64,000 bases of DNA from Acidobacteriota bacterium. GTDB lineage: Bacteria; Acidobacteriota; Blastocatellia; Pyrinomonadales; Pyrinomonadaceae. Of the stretch, positions 43,924-51,108 are shown one piece after another. The stretch spans positions 1,994,001 to 2,058,000 of the forward strand of contig CP065003.1 of NCBI GenBank assembly GCA_016700175.1. Direction: 5' to 3'. Numbering within the stretch: the first letter of the stretch is position 1; every line of letters begins with the position of its first letter. The translations under genes were made by a program, and so were the position numbers. The notes under the pieces are model-generated. The model was not told the DNA's origin and made no database searches. It worked only from the letters and a program-made list of their open reading frames with translations.

Positions 43924-44097
43924 ATGGACAAGGAATGCTTGCACGTGCCTTGCCGATGCAGGGCAGAACCGGGCAGCGATTACTGCAGTCCGCAGTGCGA
44001 ACAGTCGTTCGGCAAGACGGATTGCGAGTGCGGGCATCCGGAATGCCGGGCGATGGGTTTCCAGGGAGTAGACAACGATGCAAAGGATCAGATCTGA
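43924..44097 (+). CDS. Metallothionein-like protein (bacterial SmtA type)
   Basis: A 57-residue protein with eight Cys (5, 10, 12, 21, 25, 34, 36, 41) and His at 7 and 38. It reads MDKECLHVPCRCR, then YCSPQC (20-25) and CECGHPEC (34-41). This spacing parallels cyanobacterial/pseudomonad metallothioneins, which have CxC, YCSxxC and CxCGHxxC elements binding four zinc ions in two thirds of the chain. The tail (42-57) is non-cysteine. AAGGGAAAG precedes the ATG, and the end overlaps the next gene by 20 bp. It lies fourth in the sigma-54 operon. Zinc storage or redox buffering under stress is an inference. Confidence 0.8.
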   Translation: MDKECLHVPCRCRAEPGSDYCSPQCEQSFGKTDCECGHPECRAMGFQGVDNDAKDQI

Positions 44098-44314
44098 GTT
44101 CCAGTTCGACCGCGATCTAGACACGGCGCCTACGGCGTTCGCGACCGCAGAGAATCGGTTCAAATTCCGCTGCGGTATGTGCGGCGGCCCGATGTTCGTC
44201 GATGAAGCGCTGAAGAACAAGCTCGAGAAAGCCCGCGAAGAAGGACTTGACGAGAACCCTCTGGTCTGCGGCGAATGCGAAAGCGAATTTCAGGAGGACG
44301 ATCGGTCCGCATAG
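44078..44314 (+). CDS. Small zinc-ribbon protein of unknown function
   Basis: A 78-residue protein with two CxxC knuckles, FRCGMCGGPMF (about 31-41) and LVCGECESEF (about 63-72), separated by a charged helix (ALKNKLEKAREEG). This predicts one zinc ribbon. The first 25 residues are acidic and probably disordered. It overlaps the metallothionein-like gene by 20 bp and is the last gene of the operon that starts at 42258. It may be a small regulator or metal carrier; no family is recognised. Confidence 0.75.
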   Translation: MQRIRSEFQFDRDLDTAPTAFATAENRFKFRCGMCGGPMFVDEALKNKLEKAREEGLDENPLVCGECESEFQEDDRSA

Positions 44315-44358
44315 CGACTGTTCACCTTTCTGCCTGAACCGGGGAGAGGTTCGTCTGC

Positions 44359-47085
44359 TCACATTGAGCCGGACTCCTGAGCTCGGGCCGTTCGCAACCG
44401 GTACCGCGTTACGGCCTTTGTGATCTCCACGATCAGGACCGGAAGCGCGATCGCCGCCGCAAGAACCGGCAGGTCTTCCGTTGTCGGCGTCGTGACTCCG
44501 AGTACACCCGCTAAAGGAGCCCAAAGCACAGCGACCACCTGCAGAGCGACCACCGCACCCGCCGCCGCGAATATCCACGGATTTGAGAACGGCCGGTCAA
44601 ACGCCGACCGGATTCTGGACCGGCAGTTGAAGAAATGTCCGAGTTGCACGCCGATCAGCGCCAGAAGCGCGATCGTGCGAGCATGCTCGCCTTCCCCGTA
44701 AACCCCCAGTGCCCACAGGTAGGCCCCGAGCGAGATCACCCCGAGCATGGTTCCCTGCCATCCGACCAGCGTGAGGAATCCGCGCGAGAGCATTCGCGTC
44801 CCCGGCGATCTGGGCGGACGCTTCATTACGTTCTCCGAAGGCGGCTCGACCGCCAGCGCAAGCGCGGGGAAGACGTCCGTGACAAGGTTGACCCAGAGAA
44901 TCTGGAGAGGCATCAGCGGAAGCGGAAGCCCGGCGAGGATCGCTATGAAGATCAGAAGCACCTCGCCCAGGTTGTGGGAGAACATCATGTGCACGAAGCG
45001 GAGGATGTTCGAGTAGATCGTCCGTCCGCTCTCGATTGCGTTGACGATGGTCGCGAAGTTGTCGTCCGTCAGCACGATGTCGGCCGATTCCTTCGCCACT
45101 TCCGTACCGCGCATCCCCATCGCGACGCCTATGTTCGCCTGCTTCATCGCCGGCGCGTCGTTGACGCCGTCGCCCGTGACGGCAACCACCTCGCCTGCGT
45201 CCTGAAGCGCCTTGACGATCCTGAACTTGTCCTCCGGAGAGACCCTTGCGAAGACCTCCGCCCGTTTCAAAAGGGAGATCATCCCGGAAGGACCTGCCAC
45301 TGCAAGCTCCGAAGCGTGGACTGCCGCATCCTCACGAGAAGCGAGTCCGAGTTCATTCGCGATCGCGGCCGCGGTCTTCAGCTGGTCACCTGTCAGAATG
45401 ATGATCCGGACACCCGCGCCGCGTGCGGCAGCCACCGCATCCGCGGCCTCCGATCTGAGCGGATCGCTCATCGCCGAGAACCCGAGGAAAACGAACCCCG
45501 AATCCGGATCGTCGAGTTTCCCGTTTGGAAGGTCCTTGTCCGCGAAAGCCAGCACCCTGAACGCGCGCCCCGCGAGTTCCCGGTTCAGCTCAAGGAACCG
45601 CTCGCGTGTTTCGTCCGTCATCCTGCGGATCTCGCCGCCTTCGCCCAGATAGTTTCCGCAGGCATCGAGGACGACGGCAGGCGCTCCCTTTAAGAACGCC
45701 CGGACGGCGCCGTCTTCGATCTCCCACGACGCCGTCATCCTTTTTGAAGCAGGATCGAAAGGCACTTCTCCCACCAGGCGGGCTCCGGAACGCAAAGCCG
45801 CCGGCGAAACGCCAAGCCGGTCGGCGGCTGCCAAGAGCGCCGTTTCCGTCGGATCGCCAAGTTCGGAAGCATCTTCGTCGTCGATCGAATCGATCGAGGC
45901 GTCATTGCACAGTACGCCCGCTCGCACGATCCTCCGCTGATTCCCGGAGAGCTCCGCATCTTCGGATACCGACACCGCCGTACCATCGGCGCAATGAAAT
46001 TCCCGCACAGAGATGCGGTTCTCGGTCAATGTTCCGGTCTTGTCGGTGCAGATCACCGTCGTGCTGCCGAGCGTCTCTACCGCCGCGAGCTTTCGCACTA
46101 TCGCTCTCCGGCGCGCCATCTTGAGCACGCCGAGCGCAAGGATCAGCGTGGTGACGGCGGGAAGGCCTTCCGGAACGGCGGCGACTGCGAGGCTGATCGA
46201 GACCTCTAACATCACCCAGATCCCGTCGCCCCGCAGATACCCTGCCGCGAGAACAACGGCCGCGATGACGAGGACGATATAAACCAGCCTCTCGCCAAGC
46301 TTGGAAAGCCTTATTTCCAAGGGCGTCCGCTCGTCTGAAGCCTCGGAGATCAGGCTGCCCACCCGCCCGAGTTCCGTGCCCGCTCCTGTCGCCGTGACTA
46401 CCGCCTTTGCGTAACCCGACGTCACCGTCGAACCCAGGTAGACCATTGGGCTTCGTTCCGCGAGCGCGCGGTCGGCCGCGACCGGGTCGGTGGACTTTTC
46501 CACGGGGAGGCTTTCGCCCGTCAGGGTGGATTCGTTGGTCTCCAGGCGGAAAGACTCGAAGACCCGGGCATCGGCGGGAACCTTGTCGCCCGCGGCGAGC
46601 GAGACTATGTCACCGCGCACGATCTCTTCGGCGGATATTACGGTTTCGCGGCCTTCACGAAGGACGCGCGCCCTTGCCCTCGAACGCTTGCGAAGCGCGT
46701 CGAGCGCCACGCCCGCCTGCCATTCGATCGCGAAGCCTATCAGCGCGTTGATAACGAGGACGACGACGATCGCCGCCGCCTCAAGGGGGTTTCCGGTGAG
46801 CCACGAGACCGCGGCCGCAAACGCGAGAAGCCAGATGACGATGCTTCTGAACTGCCCGAGCAGCATCTTCCACCAGCGCGTTCCCGCGGCCGAAGGGATC
46901 TTGTTCGGACCGTCGAGCTTCAGCCTCTGAGAAGCGTCGTCCGTTCCTAGGCCCTTTTCCGGATCGGTGCCGAGGTCCCTCAGTACCTGTACAGCGGGAA
47001 CCGAATGGACGGAGCCGCTTCCCGCTTGTTCACCGATCGCGGTATTGGATAGACTGTTTCGGTAACCCTTTTTGGAGCCGCTCAT
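44359..47085 (-). CDS. P2-type cation-transporting ATPase (Ca2+-ATPase-like)
   Basis: A 908-residue P-type ATPase. Present are the A-domain TGESLPVEK, TM4 VPEGLPAVTTLILALG (Ca2+/P2 type PEGLP), the phosphorylation site ICTDKTGTLTENR, the hinge TGDGVNDAPAMKQANIGVAMG and TM6 NLVTDVFPALALAVEPP. About ten membrane segments are visible. The P2 motifs favour Ca2+ or a related cation over heavy metals; no metal-binding N-terminal domain is seen. The ATG at 47085 directly abuts the divergent thioredoxin start, and its own ribosome site is weak, so a start some codons further in is possible. Unknown N-terminal residues 1-35 are low-complexity. Confidence 0.9.
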   Translation of the reverse strand: MSGSKKGYRNSLSNTAIGEQAGSGSVHSVPAVQVLRDLGTDPEKGLGTDDASQRLKLDGPNKIPSAAGTRWWKMLLGQFRSIVIWLLAFAAAVSWLTGNPLEAAAIVVVLVINALIGFAIEWQAGVALDALRKRSRARARVLREGRETVISAEEIVRGDIVSLAAGDKVPADARVFESFRLETNESTLTGESLPVEKSTDPVAADRALAERSPMVYLGSTVTSGYAKAVVTATGAGTELGRVGSLISEASDERTPLEIRLSKLGERLVYIVLVIAAVVLAAGYLRGDGIWVMLEVSISLAVAAVPEGLPAVTTLILALGVLKMARRRAIVRKLAAVETLGSTTVICTDKTGTLTENRISVREFHCADGTAVSVSEDAELSGNQRRIVRAGVLCNDASIDSIDDEDASELGDPTETALLAAADRLGVSPAALRSGARLVGEVPFDPASKRMTASWEIEDGAVRAFLKGAPAVVLDACGNYLGEGGEIRRMTDETRERFLELNRELAGRAFRVLAFADKDLPNGKLDDPDSGFVFLGFSAMSDPLRSEAADAVAAARGAGVRIIILTGDQLKTAAAIANELGLASREDAAVHASELAVAGPSGMISLLKRAEVFARVSPEDKFRIVKALQDAGEVVAVTGDGVNDAPAMKQANIGVAMGMRGTEVAKESADIVLTDDNFATIVNAIESGRTIYSNILRFVHMMFSHNLGEVLLIFIAILAGLPLPLMPLQILWVNLVTDVFPALALAVEPPSENVMKRPPRSPGTRMLSRGFLTLVGWQGTMLGVISLGAYLWALGVYGEGEHARTIALLALIGVQLGHFFNCRSRIRSAFDRPFSNPWIFAAAGAVVALQVVAVLWAPLAGVLGVTTPTTEDLPVLAAAIALPVLIVEITKAVTRYRLRTARAQESGSM

Positions 47086-47526
47086 ATGTCCGGAGCAACA
47101 AACATCGTCAAATGCGGTTCGTGCGGAGCGAAGAACCGGATCGATCCGACCAGGGTCTCCGCCGCCGTCTGCGGACGATGCAGGAAGTCATTGAAAGCCG
47201 CGGAGGCCCGACCGGTGATCGTCACCGATTCGAACTTCGGGACCACGGTCGCGGCTGCGGAGCTTCCCGTTCTGCTCGATCTGTGGGCCGAATGGTGCGG
47301 CCCGTGCCGTATGATCGCGCCTGTGATCGAGAAGCTCTCGGAAGAGCTCGCCGGAAAGGCGGTCGTCGGCAAGCTCGACGTGGACCGCAATCCGGCGACG
47401 GCTTCGCGATTCGGCGTCCAGAGCATCCCGACGCTTCTGATCCTCAAAGACGGCAAAGAGGTCGACCGGCTCGTAGGTCTGCAGTCCCGCGATGCGATCC
47501 TGAACCGCCTTTCGCGGTTCATTTGA
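47086..47526 (+). CDS. trxC: Thioredoxin 2 with N-terminal zinc ribbon
   Basis: A 146-residue TrxC-type thioredoxin. An N-terminal zinc finger has two CxxC pairs (KCGSCGAKNR at 9-18 and VCGRCRK near 29-34). A full thioredoxin domain follows, with active site AEWCGPCRM (about 68-76), cis-Pro in QSIPTLLIL and the final LVGLQSRDAILNRL. The Zn finger of E. coli Trx2 responds to oxidation. TTGGAG lies about eight bases before the ATG, inside the first codons of the divergent ATPase gene; the two starts form CATATG with no gap. It fits the redox-stress theme of the island. Confidence 0.95.
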   Translation: MSGATNIVKCGSCGAKNRIDPTRVSAAVCGRCRKSLKAAEARPVIVTDSNFGTTVAAAELPVLLDLWAEWCGPCRMIAPVIEKLSEELAGKAVVGKLDVDRNPATASRFGVQSIPTLLILKDGKEVDRLVGLQSRDAILNRLSRFI

Positions 47527-47538
47527 AATACAAGCCCC

Positions 47539-48546
47539 TCAACTGACGGCAAGCACGGCCGCTCCCCTGACCGCATCGGTCTTGAGCGCTATGAGAGCGT
47601 CGTTCGCTTCATCGAGCCCGAATTTTTCGACCGAGGTCTCGACACCGGCTTCGACGGCTTCCTTCAGGAATTCGTCACCGTCTTCGCGAGTGTTGTTCGC
47701 GACACTTCGCACGATCCTTTCACCGTAGATCAGAGAGTACTCCAATTCCGGGATCGGGCTCATATGAATCCCGCCCAAGACAAGCGAACCGCCTTTTTCA
47801 AGAGCTTCGAGAGCAGCAGGCACGATCTCGCCCGCCGGGGCGAAGATGATCGAAGCGTCGAGTTTTTCCGGAGGAACTTCGTACGTGTCGCCGACCCAGA
47901 CCGCGCCGAGCTCTTCCGCAAGCGCCTGATGCCTCTCCCTGTCGCGGGTCGCTACGTAAACGTCAGCCCCGCGGTGCCGTGCAAGCTGGATCGCGACGTG
48001 CCCCGCGGCCCCGAAACCGTAGATCCCAAGGCGCGCGCCGCTCCAGTCGTCGAGTCCCGTCAGCTTCATCGCCCTGTAACCTATGATCCCGGCGCACATC
48101 AGCGGGGCGGCGTTGACCGGCCCGATGCCCTCCGGGATCGAATACGCGAACGAATCGGGGATCACGGCGTATTCCGCGAATCCCCCGTCGCGTGTCCAGC
48201 CTGTGAAATCCGAAGAGTCGCAAAGGTTTTCCCTTCCAGAGACGCAGAACCTGCAGGTCCCGCAGGTCCGGTTTAGCCAGGCTCCTCCTACGATCGATCC
48301 GGCGGAATGTCCTTCGGCGCCCTCGCCGGCCGACACAACCTCGCCGACTATCTGGTGGCCCGGGATCACGGGCATCTTTCGCGGTTCCAGATCGCCTTCG
48401 ACGACGTGAAGATCCGTCCGGCAGACGCCGCAGCAGATGACGCGCACGAGCAGTTCACCGGTCGCGGGGTCGGGGACCGGGACCTCAGTGTACTTCAGTG
48501 GCCTCGATTCGGCCTCGGCCTGTTCTTCCAGTAGGCAGGCTTTCAT
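47539..48546 (-). CDS. Zinc-dependent alcohol dehydrogenase
   Basis: A 335-residue medium-chain dehydrogenase. Catalytic zinc ligands are in CCGVCRTDLHVVEG (Cys near 38) and PGHQIVGEV (His near 61). The structural zinc lobe is CGTCRFCVSGRENLC (about 96-110). The Rossmann loop is LGIYGFGAAGHVAIQLA. Overall it resembles the AdhA/hypoxia-induced ADH group that often lies with Usp, CBS and PRTase genes. Substrate is unknown. It converges on trxC with 12 bp between stops. The divergent neighbour is a universal stress protein gene with a sigma-54 site in the shared 232-bp gap. Confidence 0.92.
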   Translation of the reverse strand: MKACLLEEQAEAESRPLKYTEVPVPDPATGELLVRVICCGVCRTDLHVVEGDLEPRKMPVIPGHQIVGEVVSAGEGAEGHSAGSIVGGAWLNRTCGTCRFCVSGRENLCDSSDFTGWTRDGGFAEYAVIPDSFAYSIPEGIGPVNAAPLMCAGIIGYRAMKLTGLDDWSGARLGIYGFGAAGHVAIQLARHRGADVYVATRDRERHQALAEELGAVWVGDTYEVPPEKLDASIIFAPAGEIVPAALEALEKGGSLVLGGIHMSPIPELEYSLIYGERIVRSVANNTREDGDEFLKEAVEAGVETSVEKFGLDEANDALIALKTDAVRGAAVLAVS

Positions 48547-48681
48547 ATCGTTCTCGCTGATCCGGTGATTTTCGGCACCCGATGACGGAATATTCCGCGA
48601 AACGCTCGCCGAAGCGAACCCGCCCGGGCGGCAAGGCCCGTAAAACCGGGCTCCGAACGCACTAGTTTGAGCTTCTTGGGA

Positions 48682-48695
48682 GGCACGCTCATTGC
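48682..48695 (+). promoter_or_regulatory. Sigma-54 promoter for the universal stress protein at 48779
   Basis: GGCACGCTCATTGC matches all fixed bases of GGCACGN4TTGC. The gene starts 84 bp downstream with a strong GGGGAGGAG ribosome site. An inverted TTCCGCG-type motif (GGAATATTCCGCGA) lies about 90 bp upstream at 48587-48600 and could be an activator site. Confidence 0.82.
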
Positions 48696-48778
48696 CCCAT
48701 AAAGTTAACAGGAGAAATAAGTTCCGGGCAAACGAATAATTGATCGAGCTAATCGCTGCCCGGTTACGGGGAGGAGCT

Positions 48779-49255
48779 ATGAAGATCTTGCTTGCGATAG
48801 ACGGTTCGAGATTCGGGGACGAGGCAGTGCGGTTCTGCGAGGATCTGTTCGGCCCGCACGAGAATGCCGAGATAAAGGTGCTTTCTGTGATTCAGAGGCT
48901 CGCTCCCCTTGGAGCTGCCGCGGCAGCGGGCGCCGCGCCGTACTACAGCCAGATGCAGAACTTCTCCGTCGATCAGGCGAAGGAGTTCGTGGGCAAGGCT
49001 GCGGGCGCGCTGCGAGAGGCGCTTTCGGGTAAAGGGTTCGAGATCACAGAAGAGGTGCTGACCGGTTCGATATCGAGGGAGATAGTCAGAACAGCCGAGG
49101 AGTGGGGCGCCGACCTGGTTGTCGTCGGATCGCATGGATACGGCTACTGGGAAAGGACACTGCTCGGATCGGTTTCCGATTCGGTTGTCCACCTGGCGCC
49201 ATGCTCCGTCCTGATAGTGCGGTTCCCGGGCGAGCCCCCGGCAACGGAAGAATAG
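48779..49255 (+). CDS. Universal stress protein, single domain
   Basis: A 158-residue Usp of the ATP-binding type: MKILLAIDGSRFGDEAV at the start and the VVGSHGYGYWERTLLGSVSDSVV loop (GxxGx9GS) before the C-terminal strand CSVLIVRFPG. An Ala/Gly-rich insert (LAPLGAAAAAGAAPYY) lies near residues 40-58. ATG 48779 has GGGGAGGAGCT just ahead, and a sigma-54 site is 84 bp upstream. The next gene converges on it, again a Usp. Confidence 0.93.
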   Translation: MKILLAIDGSRFGDEAVRFCEDLFGPHENAEIKVLSVIQRLAPLGAAAAAGAAPYYSQMQNFSVDQAKEFVGKAAGALREALSGKGFEITEEVLTGSISREIVRTAEEWGADLVVVGSHGYGYWERTLLGSVSDSVVHLAPCSVLIVRFPGEPPATEE

Positions 49256-49266
49256 GTGGAAGTGCC

Positions 49267-49722
49267 TCAGGGTTGCTTCGGCTTCCTGACGATGAGCACG
49301 GAACACGGGGCGTGATGCACGACGGAATCCGAGACGGAACCGAGAAGCGTGCGCGCCCAGAAACCGTAGCCGTGCGAGCCCATAACGACCAGGTCCGCGG
49401 GCCATTCCTCGCACTCGTTGATGATCATTCTGTCAGGCTTACCGCTTAGCGTCTTCGTTTCGACCGAGAGTTCTGCGTTGCGCGGATCGTCGAGGATTAT
49501 CCGTCGGGCGAGGGCGACGTGTTCTTCGGCGGCTTCCCTGGAGGCCTCCGCGACAATCTCGTAGTATTCGCTCGCAGTTTCGATCGGTTCGTCCGGGACG
49601 AGCGTCTCGATCACTGAGATGACCCTCACGACAGCGTCGTCGTTCTTAGCCGCCTGTTCGGCGCAGGCACGCGCTGCCTCGATGCTGAACTCCGAACCGT
49701 CGGTCGGAAGCAATATGTTCAT
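49267..49722 (-). CDS. Universal stress protein, single domain
   Basis: A 151-residue Usp with MNILLPTDGSEFSIEAARA at the start and the nucleotide loop VMGSHGYGFWARTLLGSVSDSVV before CSVLIVRKPK. It is closely similar to the proteins at 48779 and 50410, so the three look like products of local duplication. GAGAGAATGCG in front of the start is a fair ribosome site. Unlike its two relatives, no sigma-54-type box is visible upstream on its own strand. Confidence 0.93.
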   Translation of the reverse strand: MNILLPTDGSEFSIEAARACAEQAAKNDDAVVRVISVIETLVPDEPIETASEYYEIVAEASREAAEEHVALARRIILDDPRNAELSVETKTLSGKPDRMIINECEEWPADLVVMGSHGYGFWARTLLGSVSDSVVHHAPCSVLIVRKPKQP

Positions 49723-49889
49723 CGCATTCTCTCCTGTAGCTTTCGCAGAATCTATCAGAATTCAGCGCAGTTTTCCACGGGTCCTGCCGATCCGGCCGTC
49801 CGCCTCGCGACAACGCGAATTTCCGCGCCGCCCGCTCGAAATTCCGCGGCTCTCAACTAATAAACACCGTATTGTAAAGACTTTACGGA

Positions 49890-49903
49890 GGCACATCGGT
49901 TGC
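49890..49903 (+). promoter_or_regulatory. Sigma-54 promoter for the DUF5335-usp operon
   Basis: GGCACATCGGTTGC followed by T fits GGCACN5TTGCW exactly, 79 bp ahead of the gene at 49983. Two copies of a TTCCGCG-type motif (49814-49827 and 49837-49849) lie 40-75 bp upstream. Confidence 0.82.
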
Positions 49904-49982
49904 TGTGTTATCCTTACGGGCAATCGCCCTTCCATAGCGGTTCCGGACTGTCGTCCGGACCGGGTTTTCACGGAGGTGAACG

Positions 49983-50366
49983 ATGACTTTGAACATACCG
50001 AAGGAAGAATGGGGTAATTTTCTGGATGACCTGACAAAGCGGCGATTCGAGTGGACGACAAACCTCGAGGTAATAAATCGCGAGATCGGCGATCAGATGC
50101 TGAGTGACGGACTGCCTTTGAAAGGCGTCACGTTCGAGTCGAAAGGCGGCAAGAGGGTGATCGAGATCCTCCTGGGCAAGAACACGGATGATCATCAGGC
50201 GCATAGTATCTTCGATCCGGAGAAGGTGGCGTTCCTCGCCGATGAAGACGATCAGGGCGGCATCCTGGAGATCGAAGAAGCCGACGGCACGAAGACGCTG
50301 GTAAGGATCCTCGAGCCGATGCCCATCAAGACAGGTTACGGAGCGTACTGGACGGCGAGCGCCTGA
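49983..50366 (+). CDS. DUF5335-like protein
   Basis: A 127-residue protein with no signal peptide. It shows the pattern NIPKEEWGNFLDDLTKR at the N-terminus, an internal beta-rich part (VTFESKGGKRVIEILLG) and a C-terminal LRILEPMPIKTGYGAYW-like ending (the real text is VRILEPMPIK), matching what I recall of DUF5335. Function is unknown; members are often encoded beside universal stress proteins. It is first in a two-gene unit with the Usp at 50410 under a sigma-54 promoter. Confidence 0.72.
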   Translation: MTLNIPKEEWGNFLDDLTKRRFEWTTNLEVINREIGDQMLSDGLPLKGVTFESKGGKRVIEILLGKNTDDHQAHSIFDPEKVAFLADEDDQGGILEIEEADGTKTLVRILEPMPIKTGYGAYWTASA

Positions 50367-50409
50367 CGCGCGCGGTCCCTGGAGCCAGCGAAATTCGCAG
50401 GGAGGAAAG

Positions 50410-50874
50410 ATGAGAGTTCTGATAGCGACCGACGGATCGGATTACAGCAACGCGGCGATCGACAAATGCGCCGAGATGCTTTCTTTCACCGAGCCGTCCG
50501 TGGTCCGCGTGATATCAATTGTGGAGCCTTTGGCACCGGTCGGCGTCGAGCCATTCGGGGTCTCGACCAACTACTACGCGGAAGCGGAGAAGGAGGCCGA
50601 GAAGAACGCCGAAGACGTCGTCGCGACGGCTTCGAAAAGGCTTGAAGACAAGCTCAAAGGCAGGGACGTTTCGGTCGAAAATGAGGTCTTCTTCAGCCGC
50701 TCGACAAAGGGAGCGATCGTCGAGGACGCCGAGAACTGGAACGCCGACCTGATAGTCGTGGGTTCCCACGGATACGGCTTCGTCAAGCGGATGCTGATCG
50801 GGTCGGTGTCGGACGCAATTGTGAAATACGCGCCCTGCTCCGTGCTTGTCGTGAGAAAACCGGCCGAAGATTGA
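50410..50874 (+). CDS. Universal stress protein, single domain
   Basis: A 154-residue Usp beginning MRVLIATDGSDYSNAAID, with VVGSHGYGFVKRMLIGSVSDAIV and the C-terminal CSVLVVRKP. A charged helix (EAEKEAEKNAEDVVATASKRL) fills about 58-80. GGGAGGAAAG precedes the start. It follows the DUF5335-like gene by 43 bp and is probably expressed from the sigma-54 site at 49890. Confidence 0.93.
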   Translation: MRVLIATDGSDYSNAAIDKCAEMLSFTEPSVVRVISIVEPLAPVGVEPFGVSTNYYAEAEKEAEKNAEDVVATASKRLEDKLKGRDVSVENEVFFSRSTKGAIVEDAENWNADLIVVGSHGYGFVKRMLIGSVSDAIVKYAPCSVLVVRKPAED

Positions 50875-50983
50875 CGATCTCGGGAAGGTTCGAAGCCGCC
50901 GGCTGAGGGCGACCTGTATCGGGTCGATGCGGTCCGCCCCGCCGGCGTTCTCCACTTGGCGGCCGGATCAACGCGTTCCCGGA

Positions 50984-51014
50984 TTGTGATAAACTCCCGC
51001 CGAAAGTATATAAT
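50984..51014 (+). promoter_or_regulatory. Possible sigma-70 promoter of the acyl-CoA ligase
   Basis: TTGTGA (50984-50989) is followed after 17 bp by TATATA (51007-51012), which overlaps TATAAT (51009-51014). The gene begins about 95 bp later. It is plausible but unproven. Confidence 0.4.
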
Positions 51015-51108
51015 TCGGTGTTTTTCACCCATCTTTTCGGTTTCAGAGGGATGGCCGGCGCGGCGTCCGCCGCCCGGAACGAACACGATTGCAAGGGGCC
51101 GCAGCCAG

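Noticed and set aside
48547..48680. Sigma-54 site for the alcohol dehydrogenase
   Set aside because: The best minus-strand candidate near 48600-48613 keeps GG and GC but has several mismatches and lacks TTGC.
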